NCBI RefSeq assembly: GCF_011387195.1
Contig: NZ_CP046919.1
Location: 1,896,492-1,960,491 of the forward strand
Length of the DNA stretch: 64,000 nt
Direction of reading: 5' to 3'
DNA from: Streptococcus ruminicola
GTDB taxonomy: Bacteria > Bacillota > Bacilli > Lactobacillales > Streptococcaceae
The first letter of the stretch is position 1. Every line of letters begins with the position of its first letter. The notes under the pieces were generated by a model. The model ran no database searches, was not told the DNA's origin, and worked only from the letters and a program-made list of their open reading frames with translations. Positions 56,098-64,000 of the stretch are shown here, piece by piece. Position numbers and translations under genes: made by a program.

Positions 56098-57954
56098 TTA
56101 AGGTATTATTTGGTGACTTTGTTCAACTTTTTGATGGATATATTCAACCAAGTCAACAGTTAAATCATATCGCATAAATGGTGTAATGAGGTAAATACCG
56201 TTAAAGAATTTTAAAGCATGATCAATTAATTGTTTACTTTCTTCTAAAGCCAATTGTTGGCATTTTTCCTTATCATCTTTGACAACTTCTAATTTTGCTA
56301 GAAAGTCATCTGACAGCTGAATGCCAGGTACTTCATTGTGAAGAAAAATAGCATTGTTATAGCTAGTAATTGGCATAATACCAACAAAAAATGGCGTTTC
56401 ATAATCTCGTGTTAGTTCTGCTAAATTTTCAATAATCTCACTATTAAAAATAGGCTGTGTAATAAAACAATCCGCTCCTGCAGCAATCTTTCTATCAATC
56501 AATCGACCGCAACGTGATAAATTTTTAACATTTGGATTGAAGGCCGCTGCTGCTGTAAAGGTTGTTTCTTTTTTAATGCTAGCGCCACTGTAACCAATTC
56601 CCTTATTAAGTTGCTTAATCAGCTCCAATAACTTGAAGCTAGTGGCATCATAGACGCTGGTTGCTCCCGGAAAATCTCCAATTTTAGATGGATCCCCCGT
56701 AATCGCTAGTACCTGATGAAAACCTAACACGTCCATTCCCAAAAGACGTGATTGAAGTCCAATCATATTGTGATCACGGCAGGATAGATGTAGTAAAAAC
56801 GGCGTTGAAATCTCATTTTTCAAAAGCGAGGCAATGCTAACATTACAGATACGTGTCTTAGCTAGTGAATTATCAGCTAAGGTAATTGCTGCGACCCCTG
56901 CTTCATCTAAGGCTTTTACCCCTTTAGTAAACTTTCTAATATCAAGCGTTTTTGGTGGGTCAAGCTCCGCTATAATAGTCACTTTTCGTTTCACCTTGTC
57001 GACGATCGTTTCTGATTGTTTAACAGCTTTAATCAGCTCTGCTTCTTCAACCATCGGTGTCACAAATTTGCGTGAGACTGGTTTCAAGCCTTTCACCGCT
57101 CGCTTAACTGCTCTGATATGGTCAGGCGTTGTGCCACAACACCCACCAATCAGACGTGCTCCTTCAGCCACAAGCAGCTCTGCACTTTTCCCAAAATAAT
57201 CGGCATTTTGACTAAAACCATATTGTCCACTACCATTGTCATCAACAAAAGATAACAGACTAGCATTCGGATAAACAGATAAGTAAGATTGAGCAAACAG
57301 CGGCACTTGCTTGAGTGATTGAATCATGTGATAAGGTCCCAAATGACAATTGAGTCCTACTACATCTGCTCCAAGCATCACCAATTTTCCTAATATCTCT
57401 ACCAGTGGGCGACCATTTTCGGTTATTCCCGCTTCATGAATGGAAATGTTAGTGATAATCGGCAAGTCCGTTAGAGGTCTAACTGCTTTCAAAACTTCAA
57501 TGATTTCTTCTTCATCATAATAAGTTTCAAATAATAATCCATCAATTTCTTCGGTTTCAAGTAAATATCCAACTTGCTCCAAGGTTTCCTTGATAATCTC
57601 ATCAAGTGTTAATTCACATTGCTTGAGCCCGCGAAGAGCACCCACCGTTCCTAAAACAAAAGTATCTTCACCCGCTGCTTGTCTTGCAATTTTGACACCA
57701 GCTTGATTGATTTCTTTAATCTTGTCGCCATAGCCGTAGCCATCTAATCGATGGCGTTTTGCAGCATAGGTATTTGTCTGAATAACATCAGCTCCCGCTT
57801 CAATATAAGCCTTGTGAATGGCTAATACTTTTTCAGGATGGGTTAAATTGTAGGCTTCATAACAATTATCAAGACCATTGGCGTAAAGAAGAGTTCCCAT
57901 AGCACCGTCAGCGACTAAAATATCTGTTTTTAAACGTTCTAATAATCGTGACAT
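56098..57954 (-). CDS. metF: Bifunctional homocysteine S-methyltransferase / methylenetetrahydrofolate reductase
   Basis: This 618-residue fusion resembles B. subtilis YitJ. The N-terminal half (about 1-290) is a homocysteine methyltransferase with DGAMGT near 16-21, the Cys in GLNCHLG near 200 and the zinc pair GGCCGTTPDH near 273-282. The C-terminal half (about 320-610) is MetF-like, with AELDPPKTLD near 333-342, ITGDPSKIGDFPG near 428-440 and FITQPIFN near 519-526. It supplies methyltetrahydrofolate to MetE. It starts 13 bases after metE and is regulated with it by the upstream MET boxes. Confidence 0.92.
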   Translation of the reverse strand: MSRLLERLKTDILVADGAMGTLLYANGLDNCYEAYNLTHPEKVLAIHKAYIEAGADVIQTNTYAAKRHRLDGYGYGDKIKEINQAGVKIARQAAGEDTFVLGTVGALRGLKQCELTLDEIIKETLEQVGYLLETEEIDGLLFETYYDEEEIIEVLKAVRPLTDLPIITNISIHEAGITENGRPLVEILGKLVMLGADVVGLNCHLGPYHMIQSLKQVPLFAQSYLSVYPNASLLSFVDDNGSGQYGFSQNADYFGKSAELLVAEGARLIGGCCGTTPDHIRAVKRAVKGLKPVSRKFVTPMVEEAELIKAVKQSETIVDKVKRKVTIIAELDPPKTLDIRKFTKGVKALDEAGVAAITLADNSLAKTRICNVSIASLLKNEISTPFLLHLSCRDHNMIGLQSRLLGMDVLGFHQVLAITGDPSKIGDFPGATSVYDATSFKLLELIKQLNKGIGYSGASIKKETTFTAAAAFNPNVKNLSRCGRLIDRKIAAGADCFITQPIFNSEIIENLAELTRDYETPFFVGIMPITSYNNAIFLHNEVPGIQLSDDFLAKLEVVKDDKEKCQQLALEESKQLIDHALKFFNGIYLITPFMRYDLTVDLVEYIHQKVEQSHQIIP

Positions 57955-57967
57955 AGCTTAACCTTCC

Positions 57968-60202
57968 TTATTTTCCGTATTTTGCACGAACTTCCTTAGT
58001 AGCCTCCACTAGCACTTTTAAAGCTGCAATTGTTTCTGGTTCACGACGTGTTTTAAGACCACAGTCAGGGTTAACCCAGAATTGTTCCAATGATAATTGA
58101 CGAAGTGGACGTTCGATATTCGCAATCACTTCTTCTTTGCTTGGCACACGTGGTGAGTGAATATCGTAAACGCCAAGCCCAATACCAAGTGGGTAAACTG
58201 CCGTTTCAAATGATTCAATCACATCACCGTGGCTGCGACTTGTTTCGATAGAAATAACATCAGCGTCCAAGTCACGAATAGAATCGATGATTTCATTGAA
58301 TTTAGAGTAACACATGTGAGTGTGAATTTGAGTATCATCTTTGACAGACGATGTTGCAATGCGGAAAGCATGCACAGCGTCATCGAGATAAGCTTTTTGT
58401 TTTGCTTTACGAAGTGGCAAACCTTCACGAAGTGCAGCTTCATCAACTTGGATAATGGCAATACCTGCATCCTCTAACAGTTTAATCTCATCCTTGATAG
58501 CAAGACCAATTTGGTTGAAAAGGTCAGCGCGTGAGATATCTGAACGTTCAAATGACCAGTTAGTGATGGTAATAGGTCCAGTTAACATTCCTTTCACAGG
58601 ACGGTCAGTCAAACTTTGCGCATAAACCACTTCTTTGACTGACAATGGTTGAATGTGTTTCACATCTCCGTAAATAATTGGTGGTTTAACCGCACGAGAA
58701 CCATATGATTGCACCCAACCAAGTTTTGTTGTGGTAAAACCAGCTAATTTTTGACCGAAGAATTCAACCATGTCCACACGTTCAAATTCACCGTGTACCA
58801 AAACATCGATATCTAAGTCTTCTTGAATCTTAATCCAACGAGCGATTTCTGATTTGATAAAATCTTCATATTCAGCATCAGAGATATTGCCACGTTTCCA
58901 AGCCAGACGAGTACGACGAACTTCTGGTGATTGAGGGAATGACCCAATTGTCGTTGTCGGAAGTGTTGGCAAACCTAGCTTTTCTTGTTGCACCTTGCGG
59001 CGAACTTTATAATCCACACGCTCAGTCGGCACATTTTCTAAACTTTCAAGAGTCACATTTCGGAAATCAGCTGCTTGCAAAGCATCAAAGTCAACCACAT
59101 GTTGCTTGTAAGCTTCAGATTCTTGACCATCCAAGTATTGACTCAAAAGTTCAAGTTCTTGCAATTTTTCGTCTGCAAAGGCAAGACCATTTTTAAGAAC
59201 AGGATCAAGGTCAGTTTCATTTTTAGTAGTTACAGGCACATGAAGAAGAGAACAAGATGGTTGAATCACAAGATTGCCAACTTTAGCTTGTAGCTTTTCG
59301 AGCAATTCTGATGTTTTTTCAAAATCAGTTGCCCAGATGTTACGACCATCAACAACCCCAGCAAACACTTCTTTATTTTCAAAATAACCAGCTTCAACCG
59401 CTTCAAGATTTTCATCAAGGCCATGAACAAAATCAAGACCAAATGCGGCAACCGGAAGTTCTGATAACTCTTTAGCATCAATCAAAGCTTCGAAATATGT
59501 TTGGAAGATAATCTTGGCTTGTGGCACTTCTTTGGCAAAATAAGCATAAACGCATTTTGCTGCTTCAAGAAGATCTGCCCCTTCATCCGTTACAAAAATC
59601 GGTTCATCAACTTGAATGTATGTTGCACCAGCTTCAACCAATTCTGTAAAGACTTGTTTGTAAAGTGGCAGAAGTTTTTTCACTGCTGAGGTAAAATCGC
59701 TAACCTCAGATGACAAAGCAACATAAGTGATTGGACCTGTAATCACTGGTTTTGCTTTATCACCAACAACTTCTTTAGCTTCAAGGTACAAATCAAGTAA
59801 GCGAGTATTTGTCAAATGTGGTTTAACCTTTGACCATTCTGGAACAATGTAGTGATAGTTGGTGTTGAACCACTTTTTCATAGATGAAGCGACATTATCC
59901 TTGCTACCACGCGCAATCGCAAAGAACAAATCAAGATTAATCTCTTCCTTGGCAAAACGATTTGGAATCACGCCAAATTGCACAGACAAATCCAAAATAT
60001 GATCGTAAAGTGAAAAATCACCCACAGGAATAAAATCAAGACCTGCGTCAGCTTGTTTTTTCAAAAATGACAAGCGCAATGCTTTCGCTTCTGCTTGCAA
60101 TTCATCTTGTGAGATATTGCCTGCCCAATAAGACTCAATCAATTTTTTCCACTCACGATTCTCACCCAAACGCGGATATCCCAAATTCGAAACCTTAACC
60201 AT
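57968..60202 (-). CDS. metE: Cobalamin-independent methionine synthase
   Basis: This 744-residue enzyme methylates homocysteine with methyltetrahydrofolate-triglutamate. The N-terminal half starts with [16 protein letters not shown]. The catalytic half has the zinc ligands in THMCYSKF (about 630) and [11 protein letters not shown] (about 717) and [13 protein letters not shown] near 587-599. AGGAGGTAAC precedes the ATG. It leads the metE-metF operon, transcribed from a promoter with MET boxes upstream; no SAM riboswitch or T-box is visible. Confidence 0.96.
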   Translation of the reverse strand: MVKVSNLGYPRLGENREWKKLIESYWAGNISQDELQAEAKALRLSFLKKQADAGLDFIPVGDFSLYDHILDLSVQFGVIPNRFAKEEINLDLFFAIARGSKDNVASSMKKWFNTNYHYIVPEWSKVKPHLTNTRLLDLYLEAKEVVGDKAKPVITGPITYVALSSEVSDFTSAVKKLLPLYKQVFTELVEAGATYIQVDEPIFVTDEGADLLEAAKCVYAYFAKEVPQAKIIFQTYFEALIDAKELSELPVAAFGLDFVHGLDENLEAVEAGYFENKEVFAGVVDGRNIWATDFEKTSELLEKLQAKVGNLVIQPSCSLLHVPVTTKNETDLDPVLKNGLAFADEKLQELELLSQYLDGQESEAYKQHVVDFDALQAADFRNVTLESLENVPTERVDYKVRRKVQQEKLGLPTLPTTTIGSFPQSPEVRRTRLAWKRGNISDAEYEDFIKSEIARWIKIQEDLDIDVLVHGEFERVDMVEFFGQKLAGFTTTKLGWVQSYGSRAVKPPIIYGDVKHIQPLSVKEVVYAQSLTDRPVKGMLTGPITITNWSFERSDISRADLFNQIGLAIKDEIKLLEDAGIAIIQVDEAALREGLPLRKAKQKAYLDDAVHAFRIATSSVKDDTQIHTHMCYSKFNEIIDSIRDLDADVISIETSRSHGDVIESFETAVYPLGIGLGVYDIHSPRVPSKEEVIANIERPLRQLSLEQFWVNPDCGLKTRREPETIAALKVLVEATKEVRAKYGK

Positions 60203-60221
60203 AGTTACCTCCTATAACCGT

Positions 60222-60373
60222 ATTAGTTTAAAACTATACAATCCAAAAATTTTATAGTTAAGATTTTAAACGATAAGTCCTTATTTTTCAATGGTTCTAG
60301 CCATTCTATCTTTTTATGCTTTGCTATAGTTTTTAACTATGCAATTAGAATCTGTTATAGTTTTAAACTATAA
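60222..60373 (-). promoter_or_regulatory. metE promoter region with MET boxes
   Basis: A perfect 19-bp palindrome TTATAGTTT-T-AAACTATAA lies at 60355-60373. ATAGTTTTTAACTAT lies at 60326-60340 and a third copy, TTAGTTTAAAACTAT, at 60223-60237 near the ribosome site. On the minus strand TTGAAA (60291-60286) and TAAAAT (60268-60263), 17 apart, form a promoter. The first two boxes are centred about 108 and 77 bases upstream of the expected start, suiting activation by the LysR-type MetR/MtaR. Confidence 0.85.
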
Positions 60374-60390
60374 CTTAGCTTTTCACACAA

Positions 60391-60419
60391 AAAAAGAATT
60401 CCCGAAGGAATCCTTTTTT
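60391..60419 (-). terminator. Terminator of the fru operon
   Basis: On the minus strand GGATTCC-TTCG-GGAATTC forms a stem with one mismatch and a UUCG tetraloop, flanked by A and T runs. It lies about 45 bases after fruA. Confidence 0.88.
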
Positions 60420-60461
60420 CATTGTTAGATTAATAAAATTTTGTATTGTAATGACTTTTAA

Positions 60462-62390
60462 TTATTTTGCTTTTTTTAGGGCTCCAAAGAGAAGACCTGC
60501 AACGATTGCACCAATGATAACAAAGACAAGGTAAAGAATTGGAGCGCTTGTCAATGCGATAACAAAGATACCACCGTGTGGAGCCATCAATTTAATACCG
60601 AATGCTCCGACAAGACCACCAGCTACAGCAGAACCAACCATGAAGCTTGGAATAGCACGAGCAGGGTCAGCAGCACCAAATGGGATAGCTCCTTCTGTGA
60701 TGAATGAAAGACCCATGATGATGTTTGTCAAACCTGAGTTACGTTCTTCTTCAGTGAATTTGTTTTTGAAAAGAAGAGTTGCAACAAATACTGCAAGTGG
60801 TGGAACCATACCACCAGCCATAACTGATGCCATAGCAACTGAACCACCTGTTGCTACTGATGCAGCAAGTGTACCTGTACCAAAGACATACGCAGCTTTG
60901 TTAAATGGTCCACCCATATCGATAGCCATCATACCACCAAGAATAGCTCCAAGAAGAACTGCTGATGCTCCTTGAAGACCTCCAAGGAAGTTGTTCAAAC
61001 CAGTGTTAATAGCAGCCATTGGAATGTTGACGAACAACATTGCAAAACCTGTCAAGAAGACACCAAGTAATGGGTAAAGCAAGATTGATTTGATACCTTC
61101 AAGTGAACGTGGCAAACCAGCACAAGCTTTTTTAACAAGGTTAACTAACCATCCAGCAAGGAAACCACCTACAAGAGCACCAAGGAAACCTGAAGGAGTT
61201 CCTTCAAGATTACCCCAAGCAGCACCGCTTGAAGCAATCGCACCAGCTACGAAACCAGCTACAAGACCTGGTTTTTCAGCGATTGAGTAAGCAATGTAAC
61301 CTGCCAATATTGGAAGCATGAAGCCAAAGGCAGCATTACCAATTGTTTTGAAGTAAGCAGCTGCTTGGTGATATGTACCCAAGTTAGAAAGTTGATCTTT
61401 TGGCACACCCAAAATGTTATCAATCAAGAATGCAAGTGCAATCATGATACCACCACCGATAACGAATGGCAACATTTGAGAAACACCACTCATCAAGTGT
61501 TTGTAGAATGCAGCACCAAGGCTAAGTTTTTCACTTGATTCTTTTTCTTCAGCAGAAGAACCCGCTGCAGCTTTGTAAGTGTCAGCTTTACCATCAAGGA
61601 TGATGTTAATCAATTCTTCTGTTTTCTTGATACCATCAGCAACAGGACGAGATACCAATGGTTTACCGTCAAAACGTGCCATTTCTACTGCTTTATCTGC
61701 AGCAACAATAACACCTTTAGCACGAGCGATTTCATCAGCTGTCAAACGATTACCGACACCTGATGCACCATTTGTTTCAACACGAACAGTGACACCCATT
61801 TCGTCACCTTGTTTGATAAGAGCTTCTTCTGCCATGTAAGTGTGTGCAATACCGGTTGTACATGCTGTTACAGCAACGATAAGTGGTTTGTCATCTGATA
61901 CTGGAGCTGCTTTAACTTCTTCTTTTGCTTTATTATCTTCTTCAGCAGCATCAAAAGTTGCGATAACTTCATCAGCTGTTGTGACATGACGCAATTTATC
62001 AGCAAAACCGTCTTTCAAGAGGTATTTTGATAATTCAGCAAGTGCTGCTAAGTGAGTATCGTTTGCTCCGTCTGGTGCAGCAATCATGAAGAATAGATAA
62101 GTTGGTTGACCATCCAATGCTTCATAATCAACACCTGCTTGAGATTTTGCAAAAAGAACTGTTGCTTCTTTAACAGCGGCGTTTTTGCTGTGAGGCATAG
62201 CAATACCATCACCCAAACCTGTTGATGTTTGAGCTTCACGGTTCATGATACCTTGTTTAAAAGTATCAAAGTCAGTGACAACTCCGTGTTCAACAAGGCT
62301 TGTAATCATTTCATCGATAACAGCTTCTTTTGAAGTTGCTTTCAAATCAAGAATCATGACATCTTTTCTGAGCAAGTCTTGAATTTTCAT
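60462..62390 (-). CDS. fruA: PTS fructose-specific EIIABC
   Basis: This 642-residue transporter imports and phosphorylates fructose to fructose 1-phosphate. The EIIA domain (about 1-150) has the phosphorylated H67 in AMPHSKNA; EIIB (about 168-270) has C177 in VTACTTGIAHT; EIIC (about 300-640) is the membrane channel beginning GVSQMLPFVIGGG and containing GAAFYKHLMSG. An Ala/Glu-rich linker joins A and B. It overlaps fruK by four bases, making fruR-fruK-fruA one operon. Confidence 0.95.
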   Translation of the reverse strand: MKIQDLLRKDVMILDLKATSKEAVIDEMITSLVEHGVVTDFDTFKQGIMNREAQTSTGLGDGIAMPHSKNAAVKEATVLFAKSQAGVDYEALDGQPTYLFFMIAAPDGANDTHLAALAELSKYLLKDGFADKLRHVTTADEVIATFDAAEEDNKAKEEVKAAPVSDDKPLIVAVTACTTGIAHTYMAEEALIKQGDEMGVTVRVETNGASGVGNRLTADEIARAKGVIVAADKAVEMARFDGKPLVSRPVADGIKKTEELINIILDGKADTYKAAAGSSAEEKESSEKLSLGAAFYKHLMSGVSQMLPFVIGGGIMIALAFLIDNILGVPKDQLSNLGTYHQAAAYFKTIGNAAFGFMLPILAGYIAYSIAEKPGLVAGFVAGAIASSGAAWGNLEGTPSGFLGALVGGFLAGWLVNLVKKACAGLPRSLEGIKSILLYPLLGVFLTGFAMLFVNIPMAAINTGLNNFLGGLQGASAVLLGAILGGMMAIDMGGPFNKAAYVFGTGTLAASVATGGSVAMASVMAGGMVPPLAVFVATLLFKNKFTEEERNSGLTNIIMGLSFITEGAIPFGAADPARAIPSFMVGSAVAGGLVGAFGIKLMAPHGGIFVIALTSAPILYLVFVIIGAIVAGLLFGALKKAK

Positions 62391-63298
62391 AGTTTTTCTA
62401 CCTCTACTTTTTGATATGTTTCTTTAATGAATTCAGCTGTTGCTAAATCATCTGAGAATGTCGTTGCTGTACCACATGCGACACCCCATTTAAGAGCTTC
62501 GATTGGGTCACCTGATTTCACGTATTCACCAGTAAATCCGGCAACCATAGAATCTCCAGCACCAACAGAATTTTTAACAGTGCCTTTGATTGGTTTTGCA
62601 AAGTAAGCTGCTTCTGGTGTTACTAGCAAAGCACCGTCACCAGCCATTGAAATAATAACGTTTTTAGCACCTTTTGCAAGAATTTCGCGGGCGTATTTTT
62701 CGATGTCATCAAGACCGTTCAATTCTACATCAAAGATATCTGCTAATTCATGATTATTTGGTTTTACTAAAAGTGGTTGATAGTTTAATGAATCTAAAAG
62801 TGTTTGACCTTCAAAGTCACAAACTACTTCTGCACCAGCTTTTTTGGCAATTGGAATCAATGTGTTGTAAACTTGGTTACCAAGGCTACTTGGAGCTGAA
62901 CCTGCAAAAACAACAGTATCTTCACTTGAAAGACCAGCAAGAATTGCTTTTAATTCTTCAAGTTTTTCATCTGAAATTTTTGGACCAGCACCATTGATTT
63001 CTGTTTCTTCACCAGCTTTGATTTTAACGTTGATACGTGTATCTTCAGAAACTTGAACAAAGTTTGTTTTGATACCTTCTGCAGTCAAGCCATCTTCAAC
63101 AAAACGTCCAGTAAATCCACCGATAAATCCAGTTGCTGTATTATCGACATCCAAACGTTGCAAGATACGACTAACATTGATACCTTTACCACCAGCGAAT
63201 TTGTCATCGCTAGTCATGCGGTTAACGCTACCAAGTTCTAAATGATCCAAACGTACGATAAAATCGATTGATGGATTCAGCGTTACTGTGTAAATCAT
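62387..63298 (-). CDS. fruK: 1-phosphofructokinase
   Basis: This 303-residue PfkB-family kinase phosphorylates fructose 1-phosphate to the bisphosphate. It shows TLNPSIDFIVRLDHL at 6-20, the GGKGINVSRIL substrate block near 37-47 and the PfkB signature with catalytic Asp, GAGDSMVAGFTGEY near 246-259. It overlaps fruR and fruA by four bases each, so translation is coupled. Confidence 0.95.
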   Translation of the reverse strand: MIYTVTLNPSIDFIVRLDHLELGSVNRMTSDDKFAGGKGINVSRILQRLDVDNTATGFIGGFTGRFVEDGLTAEGIKTNFVQVSEDTRINVKIKAGEETEINGAGPKISDEKLEELKAILAGLSSEDTVVFAGSAPSSLGNQVYNTLIPIAKKAGAEVVCDFEGQTLLDSLNYQPLLVKPNNHELADIFDVELNGLDDIEKYAREILAKGAKNVIISMAGDGALLVTPEAAYFAKPIKGTVKNSVGAGDSMVAGFTGEYVKSGDPIEALKWGVACGTATTFSDDLATAEFIKETYQKVEVEKL

Positions 63299-64000
63299 AC
63301 TTCAATTACCCTCGTATTTTCTTTTATTTTTTTCATCAGTGCTCCGCTAGATTGATTGGTAATAATTGTAGCATTCTCAATCTTATCGACCTTGGCAAAG
63401 GATACCCGACCGATTTTTGATGAATCTGTAACGATGTATGACTTTCTAGCATTTTCAATTACAGTTTTCTTGATAACAGCTTCCTCCATATCTGGTGTCG
63501 TTAAAAATTCCTCATCGATACCATTAATACCTAAAAAAGCTTTATCAAAATTTAACTGCTTAATTTGCTCATAAGCCACTGCTCCAATGCTGGCATCTGT
63601 TGATTTCTTAACATGCCCACCAATAATAATGGTCTGAATGTTTTTATCAACCAACTTAGCCGCATGGTGAATCGAGTTGGTTACAACAGTCAAATTATCT
63701 TGACTTAAATAGCCTAATAACAATTCATTAGTTGTTCCTGCATCTACAAAAATAACATCATCATTTGAAATCAAGGATGCCGCTTTTTTAGCTACCAGCA
63801 TTTTTTCTTGAATGTTTTTGATAGATTTTTGTTGATTGGTAAATTCCTCTTGGAGAGAGTGAGGAAGTTCTGCTCCGCCATGTACGCGGTGAAGTTTTCG
63901 CTCACTTTCAAGCTCATCTAAATCCCTGCGAACAGTGGATTCAGAGGTATCTAGCAGGCTCACTAAATCATCTAGCCGAACAAACTTATCATGCGAAAGT
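63295..64000 (-). CDS. fruR: DeoR-family regulator of the fructose operon, 5' end outside window
   Basis: The frame is open to the right edge, so the true N-terminus is missing. The visible part is about 235 residues. It contains the end of the DeoR helix-turn-helix (VRLDDLVSLLDTSESTVRRD, then LDELESERK) and the sugar-phosphate-sensing domain with FVDAGTTNELL and FDKAFLGINGIDEE. An internal ATG-like start at 63963 would cut through the helix-turn-helix and is rejected. It probably represses fruR-fruK-fruA until fructose 1-phosphate binds; that is inferred from family and context. Confidence 0.92.
   Translation of the reverse strand, partial: LSHDKFVRLDDLVSLLDTSESTVRRDLDELESERKLHRVHGGAELPHSLQEEFTNQQKSIKNIQEKMLVAKKAASLISNDDVIFVDAGTTNELLLGYLSQDNLTVVTNSIHHAAKLVDKNIQTIIIGGHVKKSTDASIGAVAYEQIKQLNFDKAFLGINGIDEEFLTTPDMEEAVIKKTVIENARKSYIVTDSSKIGRVSFAKVDKIENATIITNQSSGALMKKIKENTRVIEV

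Noticed and set aside
56098..57954. Frameshift or accidental fusion between mmuM-like and metF-like genes
   Set aside because: The fused layout is a known family (YitJ type), the frame is continuous and both halves keep their motifs.
60203..60461. SAM riboswitch or T-box leader before metE
   Set aside because: No specifier-loop T-box sequence (TGGNACCGCG type) or S-box stems are visible; MET-box palindromes explain the control.

Overview
The window reads as chromosome of a low-GC Firmicute of the genus Streptococcus. The protein sequences (ClpL, RelP, RcrPQ, MvaK2, YoaK-type and DegV proteins) and the gene order support this. From memory, the order rplL-rplJ-clpL, engB-clpX-dfrA-thyA-mvaS-mvaA-DUF1836-trhA, fni-mvaK2-mvaD-mvaK1, amino-acid ABC genes, relS-relR-relP, rcrQ-rcrP-rcrR, gdhA, queFEDC, and metF-metE-fruA-fruK-fruR parallels Streptococcus mutans, largely in inverted orientation. 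The exact species cannot be fixed without a search; the bovis/equinus complex is my best guess. I saw no rRNA, tRNA, CRISPR array, prophage or insertion sequence.

Layout. 1-3501: a large type IIG-like restriction-modification enzyme running off the left edge, the clearest accessory gene. 3.7-4.9 kb: rplJ-rplL with an L10-type leader. 5.0-7.4 kb: clpL behind a CtsR-like operator. 7.5-10.7 kb: a YoaK-type membrane protein and the S-methylmethionine salvage pair mmuP-mmuM. 10.7-14.2 kb: thyA, dfrA, a 56-residue membrane protein, clpX and engB. 14.5-22.1 kb: the mevalonate route from acetoacetyl-CoA to isopentenyl/dimethylallyl diphosphate (mvaS, mvaA; mvaK1, mvaD, mvaK2, fni) surrounding a DUF1836-trhA pair. 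22.2-31.1 kb: two complete polar amino-acid ABC transporters, a UroD-superfamily enzyme, a small membrane protein and a LysR regulator. 31.1-38.8 kb: an aldo/keto reductase, relP-relR-relS (alarmone synthetase plus two-component system) and rcrR-rcrP-rcrQ (MarR plus heterodimeric ABC exporter). 38.8-44.6 kb: a deformylase-like protein, a GNAT acetyltransferase, gdhA with GlnR-like boxes, a DUF308 protein and queCDEF behind a preQ1-type leader. 44.6-54.1 kb: a second heterodimeric ABC exporter, an ABC-F protein, cca, dapB, a DegV protein, DUF1149 and a glucosaminidase. 54.2-60.4 kb: a DXS-like transketolase and metE-metF with MET boxes. 60.4-64.0 kb: the fructose operon fruR-fruK-fruA, with fruR cut by the right edge.

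The strongest unexplained structure is a 28-bp operator-like module, TTATG-N6-CATAA-N7-TTATG or a close variant. It occurs three times between 25.2 and 30.1 kb, each at nearly the same distance upstream of a -10 box. It would place both amino-acid transporters, the UroD-like enzyme and an uncharacterised 65-residue membrane protein under one regulator, plausibly the adjacent LysR protein. MET boxes (ATAGTTTNAAACTAT type) separately link mmuPM and metEF. Two enzymes with altered active-site residues stand out: a DXS-like protein lacking the DRAG arginine in a genome segment that carries the mevalonate pathway, and a deformylase-like protein lacking the conserved glutamine.
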